A stretch of 64,000 bases of DNA from Desulfovibrio sp. (GTDB lineage: Bacteria > Desulfobacterota > Desulfovibrionia > Desulfovibrionales > Desulfovibrionaceae): positions 1 to 64,000 of the forward strand of contig JAITSV010000056.1 in assembly GCA_031287575.1 (NCBI GenBank), in the 5' to 3' direction. The position numbers were made by a program, and so were the translations under genes. Below, piece after piece: positions 1 through 8,739 of this stretch (position 1 is the first letter of the stretch; each line of letters begins with the position of its first letter). Under the pieces are notes generated by a model that did no database searches, was not told where the DNA came from, and saw only the letters and a list, made by a program, of their open reading frames with translations.

Positions 1-324
1 GCCGCCCGGTTTTGCGGGTGGGTCCGCGCCCGGGGGGGGGCCGGGGGGCGGGCCGCGGGGGGGGGGGGGGGGGGGGGGTGGTCTCCCCCCCCCCCCCCCC
101 CCCCCGCCGGAGGCATAACGAGATCGAGCGGGCTCAACAGGGGGCTACTGTCTTCGTAGAAACCGCTCCCAACAACGCACAACACTTCCCCCTCTCCTTC
201 CCCCTCCCCATCTTTCCTCCCCGCGCCAGCGCCCCCCACCCACCCCTCGTCACCGTCTTGCCATCATTGCCCGGCTGTGCGAAAACGTGGTGCCTTGAGC
301 GGGCATCCACGACAAGGACACTCA
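1..324. other. low-complexity G/C-homopolymer region without a gene
   Basis: This stretch has long runs of G (around 33-78) followed by long runs of C (around 86-105), then ordinary GC-rich sequence up to the DUF4390 gene. Open reading frames cross it, but their translations are Gly/Pro/Arg low-complexity and do not resemble proteins. No RNA gene or promoter stands out. The pairing of a G tract with a C tract could form a very strong hairpin, but it may also be an assembly or sequencing artefact. Confidence 0.5.
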
Positions 325-993
325 ATGCCGCCGCACTCCCAGCTTCGCCGTTCCTCCGCCCAGCCGCACCGGCCCGCTCCGGTCCGGCCTTTTGCCGTGC
401 GCGCCCTGCCCGCCGTCAACGGCCTCGCCCTTCCTCTTCTTCTGCTTGTCCTGCTCGCCCTCTTGCTGCTGCCCGCCGCCACTCCGGCACAGGCCGCCCC
501 CCCCCGCCAGTTCGTGCTCGACACCTTCGCCATCGAAACCCGCGACGGCACCCTGGTGCTGCGCCTGGGGGTTGGCGTGGACGATCCCGACGGCCTGCGC
601 GACCTGTTGAAGGACGGCGCCGAAATGGAACTGCGCGGCACGGCCACGCTCACCCGGCGCCGGGGGGTGCTGCCCGACGTGACCCTGGCCGAAAAGGTCT
701 TTGCCTGCGTGCTGCGGCACGACACCCTGACCCGCGAGTTCGAACTGCGCCTGGAAGGCCGCGAGGCCCCCTGGCGCGACAAGAACCTTGGACGCCTGCT
801 GGAGGGCACCTGGAAGCGCCTGGTGCTGCCGCTGGCGCCCATCGCCGGGCTGGAAAAGGGCGAGCCGCACCGGGTTTCGCTGGCCCTGTCCCTGCGCCAC
901 ACCGACGTGCCGCCCTGGCTCTCGCGCACCCTGTTCTTCTGGTCCTGGGAAGTCGTGCCCGACGCGACCTTCACGCAGGACTTCACCTACTGA
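325..993 (+). CDS. DUF4390 family exported protein
   Basis: This encodes a 222-residue protein of the DUF4390 family, whose biochemical role is not known. Residues 34-57 form a Leu-rich hydrophobic stretch ending in AQA, which reads as a signal peptide or membrane anchor, so the remaining ~165 residues should lie outside the cytoplasm. ATG at 325 is chosen because AAGGA lies six bases upstream; an in-frame GTG at 277 has no such site. The stop codon is only 14 bases before the kinase gene. DUF4390 genes commonly sit directly before NtrY-type kinases, and that arrangement is kept here, which suggests a joint role in signal reception. That role is inference. Confidence 0.8.
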   Translation: MPPHSQLRRSSAQPHRPAPVRPFAVRALPAVNGLALPLLLLVLLALLLLPAATPAQAAPPRQFVLDTFAIETRDGTLVLRLGVGVDDPDGLRDLLKDGAEMELRGTATLTRRRGVLPDVTLAEKVFACVLRHDTLTREFELRLEGREAPWRDKNLGRLLEGTWKRLVLPLAPIAGLEKGEPHRVSLALSLRHTDVPPWLSRTLFFWSWEVVPDATFTQDFTY

Positions 994-1007
994 CCCCCCG
1001 CCTCCCC

Positions 1008-3419
1008 ATGGCCCGCCGCACCGTAACGCCCGACCCGCCCTCCGGCCGCCCACCGGACGGACAGCCAAACGGTCAGCCGAACGGACACGATCCTGTCGGC
1101 GCCCCCGGCCCGCACAATCCGCCCCCCATGCCCGACGATCCGGACGCTCCGCGCGTCATCCGGGTGAACCCCAGCGACTCGCGCGAACGCAAGCGCCGCC
1201 AGCGCGAAATCTACGTGGCGGCGGGCGTGCTGGTTGGCATGCTGGTGGCCACCTGGGTCGAACTGAACCTGTTCGGCGTCGATTCCTACATCTTCCTCGT
1301 TTTGCTGAACATCAACTTCATCCTGTTGCTGGTGGTGCTGTTCATCGTGCTGCGCAACGGGGTGAAGCTGATCCTCGAACGCCGCCGCCGGGTGTTCGGT
1401 TCGCACCTGCGCACCCGGCTGGTGCTGGCCTTCATGGCCCTGTCGCTGGTGCCCACGGTGATCATGTTCCTGGCCTCCAACCGGGTGGTGGGCACCTCGG
1501 TGGACTACTGGTTCAACAACCAGGTGGAAGTCTCGCTGGACAGCGCCCTGGACGTGGGGCGCAGCTTCTACACCGCCTCCGCCGACAGGTTGCGCGCGCG
1601 CGGCGAATCCATCGTGGCGGAAATAGCCGACCGCCACCTGACCTGGGGCGGTCAGGCCATGGATACCCTGCTGGAACGCAAGCGCAAGGAATACGGCCTG
1701 TCGCTGACCGGGGTCGTCACCCCCGGCCAGGTGGAACAGAACTGGCACGCCCCGCCCGACCTGGCCCCCACCTGGAAGGAGGCCCGGCGCAGGATCGCCT
1801 GGGATCAGGCGGCGGCACAGCGCTACGTGTCGCTGCTGTGGAAGGGCGAGAGCGCCGACTACGTCTTCGGCGTGCTGGCCGTGGACGGCGGCCGCACCGG
1901 CTATCTGGTGGTGGGTGAATCCATCGGCGAGGGGGTGATGCTGAAGCTCGAGCGCATCGCCCAGGGCTTCGACGATTACAAGAAGCTGAAAACGCTGAAA
2001 CGGCCGCTGAAGGTTTCGTTCCTGTTCATCCTCGCGGTGCTCAGCGTGCTGATCATCCTGGGGGCCATCTGGTTCGGCTTCCGGCTGTCCAAGGAACTCA
2101 CCGCGCCCATCCTGGCCCTGGCGGAAGGGACGGAGCGCATCGCGCGGGGAGACCTGTCCTTCCGGCTGGAGGACGCGGCCACCGACGAACTGGGGCTGCT
2201 GGTGCGCTCGTTCAACCGGATGGCCGAAGACCTGTCCGTCAGCCGCACCCGACTCACCGACGTCAACGAAATGCTGGCCCTGCAAAACGTGGAGATAGGC
2301 GAGCGCAGCCGGTACATCGCCACCGTGCTCGACAACATCGCGGCGGGGGTGGTTTCCTTCGGGCCGGACGACCGGGTGGCCACCATCAACGCCGCCGCCT
2401 GCGCCATGTTCGGGGTGGAGCCGGGTTCAATCGTGGGTCGCGACCCGCTGGAATACCTGTCGCCCGAAGATGCGGCGCTGAACCGCCAGATGCTGGAGGA
2501 GGTGCGGGCCCGGCCCGGCCGCCGCTGGCAGCGCCAGGTTGAATACGGCAAGGGCGACCGCGCCCTGAAGCTGCTGCTGACCGCCGTCAGCCTTACCACC
2601 CCCGAAGGCGAGTACCGGGGCGCGGTGGCCGTGTTCGAGGACATCACCGAACTGGAACGCATGCAGCGCATGGCCGCCTGGCGCGAGGTGGCGCGGCGCA
2701 TCGCCCACGAGATCAAGAACCCCCTCACCCCCATCAAGCTTTCGGCCCAGCGGCTGGAGCGCAAGTTCGCCGGTGCCGTGGGCGACCCGGTGTTCGGCCA
2801 GTGCACCGACCTCATCGTGCGCCAGGTGGAACACCTGCAGCAGATGGTGGAAGAATTCTCGGCCTTCGCCAAGCTGCCGGAGGTAACCCCCCGGCCCGGC
2901 AACCTCACCCCGCTGCTGGAGGAATTGACCGCCCTGTTCCGCAACAGCCACAGCAACATCGCGTGGACGCTGGACATTCCCGCGCCTCTGCCGGTGCTGC
3001 CCATGGACCAGGAAGCGCTGCACCGGGCCTTCCTGAACATCCTGACCAACGCGGCGGAAGTGCTGCAAGACCGCGCCGACGGCGCGGTGACCATCACCGC
3101 CGTGTACAACACGGCCCTGAACCTGGTGCGGGTGGACGTGGCCGACAACGGCCCCGGCCTGACGCCGGAGGAACGGTCGCGCCTGTTCGAACCTTATTTC
3201 TCGCGCAAGAAGGGCGGCACGGGCCTTGGCCTGACCATCGTGAAGTCGGTGGTGTCGGACCATCGCGGCTACGTGCGCGCCCATGCCGCCCCCGGCGTGC
3301 CCGAGGGGCCGGATGCGCCGACGGGGCAAGACATGCCCGATACGCCCGGCGCGTCCCCCGCGCAACGCACCCCCGGTACCTCCGGCACCGTTGTCACCGT
3401 CGAGCTTCCTGTGGCATAA
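1008..3419 (+). CDS. ntrY: NtrY-type membrane sensor histidine kinase
   Basis: The 803-residue product is a membrane-bound sensor kinase of the NtrY family. Visible in order are a Pro-rich N-terminus (1-60), membrane segments near 68-86, 94-116 and 137-156, a periplasmic sensor region, a fourth segment near 332-355, a HAMP linker, a PAS domain (about 420-560), a HisKA box with the phospho-accepting His567 in RRIAHEIKNPLTP, and an ATPase domain with GGTGLGLTIV. The C-terminal ~35 residues are low-complexity. ATG at 1008 has no clear ribosome site; ATG at 1128 is an alternative that removes only the disordered N-terminus. The natural partner is the NtrX-like regulator at 6129, although two unrelated genes separate them. 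The ligand is unknown; NtrY families often sense nitrogen or redox state. Confidence 0.88.
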   Translation: MARRTVTPDPPSGRPPDGQPNGQPNGHDPVGAPGPHNPPPMPDDPDAPRVIRVNPSDSRERKRRQREIYVAAGVLVGMLVATWVELNLFGVDSYIFLVLLNINFILLLVVLFIVLRNGVKLILERRRRVFGSHLRTRLVLAFMALSLVPTVIMFLASNRVVGTSVDYWFNNQVEVSLDSALDVGRSFYTASADRLRARGESIVAEIADRHLTWGGQAMDTLLERKRKEYGLSLTGVVTPGQVEQNWHAPPDLAPTWKEARRRIAWDQAAAQRYVSLLWKGESADYVFGVLAVDGGRTGYLVVGESIGEGVMLKLERIAQGFDDYKKLKTLKRPLKVSFLFILAVLSVLIILGAIWFGFRLSKELTAPILALAEGTERIARGDLSFRLEDAATDELGLLVRSFNRMAEDLSVSRTRLTDVNEMLALQNVEIGERSRYIATVLDNIAAGVVSFGPDDRVATINAAACAMFGVEPGSIVGRDPLEYLSPEDAALNRQMLEEVRARPGRRWQRQVEYGKGDRALKLLLTAVSLTTPEGEYRGAVAVFEDITELERMQRMAAWREVARRIAHEIKNPLTPIKLSAQRLERKFAGAVGDPVFGQCTDLIVRQVEHLQQMVEEFSAFAKLPEVTPRPGNLTPLLEELTALFRNSHSNIAWTLDIPAPLPVLPMDQEALHRAFLNILTNAAEVLQDRADGAVTITAVYNTALNLVRVDVADNGPGLTPEERSRLFEPYFSRKKGGTGLGLTIVKSVVSDHRGYVRAHAAPGVPEGPDAPTGQDMPDTPGASPAQRTPGTSGTVVTVELPVA

Positions 3420-3437
3420 GGGAATGTATACCGGTAC

Positions 3438-3468
3438 GCCGTGACCGCGCATGGTGCGCGGTCACGGC
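3438..3468 (+). terminator. 14-bp perfect hairpin after the ntrY-like gene
   Basis: Arms at 3438-3451 and 3455-3468 are perfect complements around a 3-base loop. There is no T-run, so it may be a Rho-dependent stop, an mRNA-stabilising hairpin or a protein site. It begins 18 bases after the kinase stop codon. Confidence 0.5.
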
Positions 3469-3510
3469 CCCTGTCCCCGCCCACTGCGGCACATGCCACG
3501 GAGTTTCCGC

Positions 3511-4443
3511 ATGCACGTCGTCATCCTTGGCGGCACGGGCTTCATCGGTTCGGCCCTCGCCCGTGCCTTGCTGGCGCGGGGCGATACGGTCACCGTACCC
3601 TCGCGCACGCCGCGCGCCGCCGTGGCGCGGGGCATCGTCCACGCACCATGGAACGGGCGCGACCCGGAACCGCTGGCCCGCCTGCTGGAGGGCGCGCAGG
3701 CGGTGGTCAATCTGCTGGGCGAAAACATCGCCGGTGGCCGCTGGACGCCACGGCGCAAGGCACGCATCGTGGACAGCCGCGTGGCGGCCGGGCAGGCCGT
3801 GGCCGCGGCGCTGGGCGCCATGAACGGCGCCGGGCTTCCGGCGGTGCTGGTACAGGCGTCGGCGGTGGGGTATTATGGCGCCTGGCCCGACATGGCCGCC
3901 GCCCCCCGCTGCGGCGAAGGCGACCCGCCGGGGGACGGATTTCTGGCGGAAACCTGCGCCCGGTGGGAGGCGTCGTCCGCCCCGGCCCAGGCCATGGGCG
4001 TGCGGCGCTGCATCATCCGCAGCGGCGTGGTGCTGGGGGCCGGGGGCGCGCTGGCACGCATGCTGCCCGCGTTCCGGGCCTGGCTGGGCGGTCCGCTGGG
4101 CAGCGGCAGACAGCCGTTCCCGTGGATACATCTGGCGGACGAGGTGGGGGCCATCCTGCACCTGCTGGATACCCCGTCCTGTTCCGGCCCGTACAATCTT
4201 GCCGCGCCGCAGGCCGTGGACAACGCCGGATTCACGGCGGAACTGAACCGCGCCGTGGGGCGCCCTGCCTGGCTGCCCGCGCCGCCCGCGCCCGCCTTCG
4301 TCCTGCGCCTGGCCCTGGGCGAACTGGCGGAAGAGGCCCTGCTGGCTGGCCAGGTGGCCCCGCCGGAGCGCCTGGCCGATTCCGGCCATGCATTCCGGTT
4401 CCCCACGCTGCGCGCGGCGCTGGCGGATCTGCTGGCCACCTGA
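3511..4443 (+). CDS. TIGR01777 family epimerase-like protein (SDR fold)
   Basis: This 310-residue protein is a short-chain dehydrogenase/epimerase homologue of the TIGR01777 (YfcH-like) family. The nucleotide-binding glycine motif GGTGFIG is at residues 7-13 at the very N-terminus, and the C-terminal ~50 residues match the small DUF1731-type tail of this family. ATG at 3511 is supported by GGAG seven bases upstream; longer in-frame starts exist but place extra residues before the Rossmann motif. Family members bind NAD(P), but their substrates are not established. It lies between the NtrY-like kinase and a cyclic-di-GMP type regulator, and nothing visible ties it functionally to them. Confidence 0.82.
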   Translation: MHVVILGGTGFIGSALARALLARGDTVTVPSRTPRAAVARGIVHAPWNGRDPEPLARLLEGAQAVVNLLGENIAGGRWTPRRKARIVDSRVAAGQAVAAALGAMNGAGLPAVLVQASAVGYYGAWPDMAAAPRCGEGDPPGDGFLAETCARWEASSAPAQAMGVRRCIIRSGVVLGAGGALARMLPAFRAWLGGPLGSGRQPFPWIHLADEVGAILHLLDTPSCSGPYNLAAPQAVDNAGFTAELNRAVGRPAWLPAPPAPAFVLRLALGELAEEALLAGQVAPPERLADSGHAFRFPTLRAALADLLAT

Positions 4444-4505
4444 CGCATGGCGCGCCCGGCGTCATTCCCGCGCGCAACACGACATCCCACAGCTCCGGAG
4501 CGGGC

Positions 4506-6095
4506 ATGGCATACTGCAAGATACTGCTGGTCGAGGACGAAGCCGTTTCGGCGCTGGACATGCGCCGCAGGCTGCGTTCGCTCGGCTACGGCGAACCGGT
4601 GCTGGCCAACAACGGCGAACAGGCCGTGGAAACGGCCCGCAACCAAAAGCCCGACCTGGTGCTGATGGACATCGTGCTCGGCGAAGGCATGGACGGCATC
4701 GATGCCGCCTCGCGCATCCTGGCCCTGCATGCCGTGCCCGTCATCTACATGACCTCGCACGAGGACCCGGAAACCCTGCAACGCGCCAAGATCACCGAGC
4801 CGTTCGGCTACCTGCTGAAGCCCTTCGAGGACCGCGACCTGCGCACGTCCATCGAGATGGCGCTGTACAAGCACCAGATGGATCACGAAACCCGGCGCAA
4901 GGAACGCTGGTTCGCCACCACCCTGCGCTCCATCGCCGACGCGGTGCTCACCGTGGACCGCCACGGACGCATCACCTACATCAACGCCAGCGCCGAGGCC
5001 ATGACCGGCGCCGACCACCACACCTGCATCGACCGCCATTTCGCGGAGCACGTGGACATCCGGCCCGGCGGCAACGGCCACAGCCTGCAAGACCCCAACG
5101 ACCTGCTGGCCCAGCCGGTGCCGCCCGTGCCACCAGGGCAGCCGGTACAGCCGCCGCAGGGCTTCGGGGCAAACTCCGGCCTCCACGCGCCGTTCTTCCC
5201 GCCCCTTTCCCCCCTCGCACAAGGGGTGTCCGCCCCCCGGCATGGCAACCTGTCCGGTGACCTGTCCGGTGACCTGTCCGGCAACCTGTCCGGCGATATC
5301 CCTGGCCAGCCCGCCTTTGCGGGGCAATCGTCCCCCACGGGGCCGACGGCCATGACCGAAGCCTTCGTGCACGGCCCCGACGGCCGCGCGCACCCCATCG
5401 AGATGAGCGCCTCGCCCCTGGCCGACCCGGACGGTCGCCGGGTGGGCACGGTGCTGGTGTTCCGCGACATCACCGAGCGCCGCCAGTCGGAAGCGGCCCT
5501 GCGCCGCAGCGTGGAGGATTTGCGCCGTACCCTGCGCCAGACCGTTTCCGCCCTGGCCACCGCCTCGGAAAAGCGCGACCCGTACACGGCGGGCCACCAG
5601 GCGCGCGTGGCGGAGCTGGCCCACGCCATGGCCGTGCGGATAGGCCTTTCCGGCGAGCGCCTGGAAGGGCTGCGCGTGGCGGGCATGCTGCACGACATCG
5701 GAAAAATTCACATTCCCGCGGAGATACTGGCCAAGCCCACCCGCCTGTCCGACCTGGAAATGGGCATCATGCGCACCCACAGCCAGGTGGGCTACGACAT
5801 CCTGAAGGAAATCGAGTTCCCCTGGCCGGTGGCCCAGATCGTGCTGCAACACCACGAACGGCTGGACGGCACCGGCTACCCCCACGCCCTTTCGGGCGAC
5901 GACATCCTGCTCGAGGCGCGCATCCTGGCCGTGGCCGACGTGGTGGAGGCCATGTCCTCGCACCGGCCCTACCGCGCCTCGCTGGGGCTGGGCCCGGCCC
6001 TGGCGGAGATTGCGGCCGGGCGCGGCACGCGGTACGACCGCAACATGGTGGACGTGTGCGTCAGCCTGTTCCACGACGGCTTCATCCTTTCCTGA
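4506..6095 (+). CDS. response regulator with PAS and HD-GYP domains (probable c-di-GMP phosphodiesterase)
   Basis: The 529-residue cytoplasmic protein joins a receiver domain (1-120, phospho-acceptor Asp55 in VLMDIVL), a PAS domain (about 135-325) and a C-terminal HD-GYP domain (about 345-529). The catalytic landmarks are intact: His396-Asp397 in MLHDIGKIHIP, and HHE at 449-451 followed by DGTGYP. HD-GYP enzymes hydrolyse cyclic di-GMP, so phosphorylation probably adjusts that second messenger. The PAS domain is split by a ~90-residue insert rich in Pro and Gly that ends in four copies of a four-residue LSGD/LSGN unit. ATG at 4506 follows CGGAG by five bases. It lies 34 bases before the NtrX-like gene and may share its transcript. 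Confidence 0.88.
   Translation: MAYCKILLVEDEAVSALDMRRRLRSLGYGEPVLANNGEQAVETARNQKPDLVLMDIVLGEGMDGIDAASRILALHAVPVIYMTSHEDPETLQRAKITEPFGYLLKPFEDRDLRTSIEMALYKHQMDHETRRKERWFATTLRSIADAVLTVDRHGRITYINASAEAMTGADHHTCIDRHFAEHVDIRPGGNGHSLQDPNDLLAQPVPPVPPGQPVQPPQGFGANSGLHAPFFPPLSPLAQGVSAPRHGNLSGDLSGDLSGNLSGDIPGQPAFAGQSSPTGPTAMTEAFVHGPDGRAHPIEMSASPLADPDGRRVGTVLVFRDITERRQSEAALRRSVEDLRRTLRQTVSALATASEKRDPYTAGHQARVAELAHAMAVRIGLSGERLEGLRVAGMLHDIGKIHIPAEILAKPTRLSDLEMGIMRTHSQVGYDILKEIEFPWPVAQIVLQHHERLDGTGYPHALSGDDILLEARILAVADVVEAMSSHRPYRASLGLGPALAEIAAGRGTRYDRNMVDVCVSLFHDGFILS
5247..5297 (+). repeat. 12-bp in-frame tandem repeat within the PAS domain
   Basis: About four copies of a 12-bp unit (core CCTGTCCGG) encode repeated Leu-Ser-Gly-Asp/Asn. 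Because the unit is a multiple of three bases, copy-number change would leave the reading frame intact. Confidence 0.75.
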
Positions 6096-6128
6096 CCACC
6101 CTTTTCCGCACCCGCAACCGGACACGCC

Positions 6129-7598
6129 ATGCACGCCCGCATCCTGATCATCGACGACGAAGACGGCATCCGCTTCTCCCTGCGCGGCATTCTCGAAGAC
6201 GAAGGCTTCGAGGTGCTCGAGGCACCCAGCGGCGAGGACGGCCTTGCCCTGCTGGCCCGCGAGACCCCCGACCTGGTGTTCCTGGACATCTGGATGCCCG
6301 GCATGGACGGCCTGGCCGTGCTGGACCAGTTGCACGCCCAGCGCCCCGACCTGCCGGTGATCATGATCTCCGGCCACGGCACCATCGAAACGGCGGTCAA
6401 CGCCATCCGCAAGGGCGCGCACGACTTCATCGAAAAGCCCCTGTCGCTGGAAAAGGTGCTCATCGCCGCCCAGCGCGCCCTGGAATACGGCGACCTGCGC
6501 CGCGAGAACGAGGCCCTGCGCGACAGCCTGCCCACGGCCCACGCCGACGAGATGAACGGCCGCTCGCCGGTGATGGAGACCCTGCGCGGCCAGATCGCGC
6601 GGGTGGCCCCCACCGACGCCTGGGTGCTGATCACCGGAGAAAACGGCACCGGCAAGGAACTGGCGGCGCGGGCCATCCACGCGGGCAGCCGCCGGGCCGA
6701 CCGGCCCCTGGTGGCCGTGAACTGCGCGGCCATTCCGGAAGAACTCATCGAAAGCGAACTGTTCGGGCACGAGAAGGGCGCCTTCACCGGGGCGGATTCC
6801 GCCAAGGCGGGCAAGTTCGAAATGGCCCACAAGGGCACGCTGTTCCTGGACGAAATCGGCGACATGAGCCTGAAGACCCAGGCCAAGATACTGCGCATCC
6901 TGCAGGAGCAGCAGTTCGAACGGGTGGGCGGCCACCGCACCATGCGCGTGGACGTGCGCGTCATCGCCGCCACCAACAAGAACCTGGAGGACGAAATCGC
7001 CGCCGGTACCTTCCGCGAGGACCTGTACTACCGGCTGCGGGTGTTCCCGCTGGTGCTGCCCCCCCTGCGCGAACGCGAGGGCGACGTGCCCCTGCTGATC
7101 GACCTGTTCGCGCAGCGCCTGGCCCGCGACTACGGCGTGCGCCCGGCCACCTTCGCCCCCGACGCGCAGGAGGCGCTGGCGCGGTATCCGTGGCCCGGCA
7201 ACGTGCGAGAACTGCGCAACTTCGTGGAGCGCATGCTCATCCTGCATGCGGGACTGGAAGTGACGCGGACCATGCTGCCTCCGGAATTCCTGCCCCGGTC
7301 CGGGGCAGGCACCAACGGAATCGCGGGGGCGGGAACGGCGACGGGTGGCAGGGCCTCATGCGGGGCCGGGCCCGACCGGGAACCCCAGACCGCGCCGGAC
7401 AACCTGGCCGACATGGCCGCGCTGCTGGCCCCGGGCATGGACCTGAAGGCGGCCCGCGCCGCCTTCGAGGCGCAGTACCTTGCCGCGCGCCTCGCGGAGT
7501 GCGGCGGCAACGTCACCCGGCTGGCCGAGGCCGTGGGCATCGAGCGCAGCCATCTGTACCGCAAGCTGAAAGGGTACAACATCCAGACGGCCGACTGA
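6129..7598 (+). CDS. ntrX: NtrX-type sigma-54 response regulator
   Basis: This 489-residue transcription activator has a receiver domain (1-120, Asp53 in LVFLDIWMPG), an AAA+ domain with Walker A GENGTGKE (170-177), the sigma-54 contact loop GAFTGA (217-222) and a Fis-type helix-turn-helix at the C-terminus (GGNVTRLAEAVGIERSHLYRK). It should open sigma-54 promoters when phosphorylated. The receiver and the kinase at 1008 fit an NtrYX pair, and the operon order DUF4390-kinase-(two genes)-regulator supports it. A Gly/Ala-rich linker of about 40 residues (roughly 395-435) separates the AAA+ and DNA-binding parts. No good ribosome site precedes ATG 6129, but the receiver begins right after it, which fixes the start. 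Confidence 0.88.
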   Translation: MHARILIIDDEDGIRFSLRGILEDEGFEVLEAPSGEDGLALLARETPDLVFLDIWMPGMDGLAVLDQLHAQRPDLPVIMISGHGTIETAVNAIRKGAHDFIEKPLSLEKVLIAAQRALEYGDLRRENEALRDSLPTAHADEMNGRSPVMETLRGQIARVAPTDAWVLITGENGTGKELAARAIHAGSRRADRPLVAVNCAAIPEELIESELFGHEKGAFTGADSAKAGKFEMAHKGTLFLDEIGDMSLKTQAKILRILQEQQFERVGGHRTMRVDVRVIAATNKNLEDEIAAGTFREDLYYRLRVFPLVLPPLREREGDVPLLIDLFAQRLARDYGVRPATFAPDAQEALARYPWPGNVRELRNFVERMLILHAGLEVTRTMLPPEFLPRSGAGTNGIAGAGTATGGRASCGAGPDREPQTAPDNLADMAALLAPGMDLKAARAAFEAQYLAARLAECGGNVTRLAEAVGIERSHLYRKLKGYNIQTAD

Positions 7599-7685
7599 CC
7601 GGCAGACTGCCGACTGGCCGGGCGCCCGCCTCCGGGCATGGGCGCAGGTCACAAATGGCGCCCCGGTGGGCCGACGGGAGGGAAC

Positions 7686-8435
7686 ATGCATACGCTGGTA
7701 CTTCTGCGTCACGGGCAAAGCGCGTGGAACCTGGAGAACCGCTTCACCGGCTGGACCGACGTGGACCTTGCGCCCGAGGGCGAGCAGGAGGCGCGCGACG
7801 CCGCCCGCCTGCTGGCGGACGAGGGGCTGACCTTCGACGTCTGCCACACCTCGGTGCTGACCCGGGCCATCCGCACCCTGTACATCGTGCAGCACGAAAT
7901 GGGGCTGTCCTGGCTGCCGGTGCACAAGCACTGGCGCCTCAACGAACGCCACTACGGCGGGCTGCAAGGGCTGGACAAGGCGGAAACCGCCGCCCGCTTC
8001 GGCGAGGAGCAGGTGTTCGAATGGCGGCGCAGCTACGACACGCCGCCCCCGCCCCTGCCAGCCGACGATCCGCGCAACCCCGCCGGGGATGCCCGCTACG
8101 CGGGCCTTGCACCCGACGTGCTGCCCGCCAGCGAAAGCCTGAAGGAAACCGTGGCCCGCGTGCTGCCCTACTGGCACGACGTCATCGCGCCGCAGGTGCT
8201 GGCCGGGCGGCGGGTGCTGGTGGCGGCCCACGGCAACAGCCTGCGCGCCCTGGTCATGCACCTGGACGGGATGACCCAGGAAGCCGTCACCAGGCTGAAC
8301 ATCCCCACCGGGCTGCCGCTGGTCTACACCTTGGACCACAAACTGCGCCCGCTGGGCCACCGGTACCTTGGCGACCCGGCAGTGGCCGAGGCCAAGGCCA
8401 AGGCCGTGGCGGCGCAGGGGGCGGCGCGGAAATAG
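7686..8435 (+). CDS. gpmA: 2,3-bisphosphoglycerate-dependent phosphoglycerate mutase
   Basis: The 249-residue cytoplasmic enzyme interconverts 3- and 2-phosphoglycerate in glycolysis and gluconeogenesis. The catalytic RHGQSxWN signature is at residues 8-15, and the family blocks [35 protein letters not shown] and [10 protein letters not shown] follow in order. Length equals that of the dPGM family. ATG at 7686 is preceded by a strong GGGAGGG site. The C-terminal ~10 residues are Ala/Lys-rich. The gene is 87 bases after the NtrX-like gene on the same strand; a metabolic link with that gene is not evident. Confidence 0.95.
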   Translation: MHTLVLLRHGQSAWNLENRFTGWTDVDLAPEGEQEARDAARLLADEGLTFDVCHTSVLTRAIRTLYIVQHEMGLSWLPVHKHWRLNERHYGGLQGLDKAETAARFGEEQVFEWRRSYDTPPPPLPADDPRNPAGDARYAGLAPDVLPASESLKETVARVLPYWHDVIAPQVLAGRRVLVAAHGNSLRALVMHLDGMTQEAVTRLNIPTGLPLVYTLDHKLRPLGHRYLGDPAVAEAKAKAVAAQGAARK

Positions 8436-8587
8436 CGGACGACATGCTGCCCATGTCACGCCGGGGGGGACAGGGCACGCACGGGCCGGTGGTCGGATGC
8501 GGGGAGCGAACGCGCACGGCTCGCCACGTTATGCGAACCGTGATAGGATTGCGGGCGGAGCAGTCTGCGCAAAACGCTCCGAACAAC

Positions 8588-8629
8588 GTCAGCCACCGCT
8601 TACATGGCGGAGTCAGCTGCCGCTTACAT
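8588..8629 (+). repeat. pair of 18-bp direct repeats ahead of a -35-like element
   Basis: Two copies of GTCAGCNNCCGCTTACAT (8588-8605 and 8612-8629) match at 16 of 18 positions and are 24 bp apart. They end exactly where a TTGACA hexamer begins (8629-8634), as tandem activator sites often do. No protein is known to bind here. Confidence 0.6.
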
Positions 8630-8657
8630 TGACAAGCCCGGAACGCATACCTACCGT
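8629..8657 (+). promoter_or_regulatory. candidate sigma-70 promoter for the receiver-TPR gene
   Basis: TTGACA (8629-8634) and TACCGT (8652-8657) are spaced by 17 bases, 83 bases before the start codon. The -35 is perfect and the -10 is weak, which fits an activator-dependent promoter with the direct repeats just upstream. Confidence 0.45.
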
Positions 8658-8739
8658 TCCAACCGTGCCCGGCACGGACGACACACTCACAGGCCAGCGT
8701 CCTCTGCGGGGGGGGGGAAGCGTGCCGCAAGGAGCAAGC

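Noticed and set aside
12-1007. Long in-frame extension of the NtrY-type kinase back to position 12
   Set aside because: It is Gly/Pro/Arg low-complexity, crosses the DUF4390 gene in another frame and has no ribosome site; the kinase begins at 1008.
3873-7247. A 1124-residue minus-strand open frame
   Set aside because: It lies antisense to three convincing genes and its translation is Gly/His/Ala low-complexity, as expected for the opposite strand of GC-rich coding DNA.
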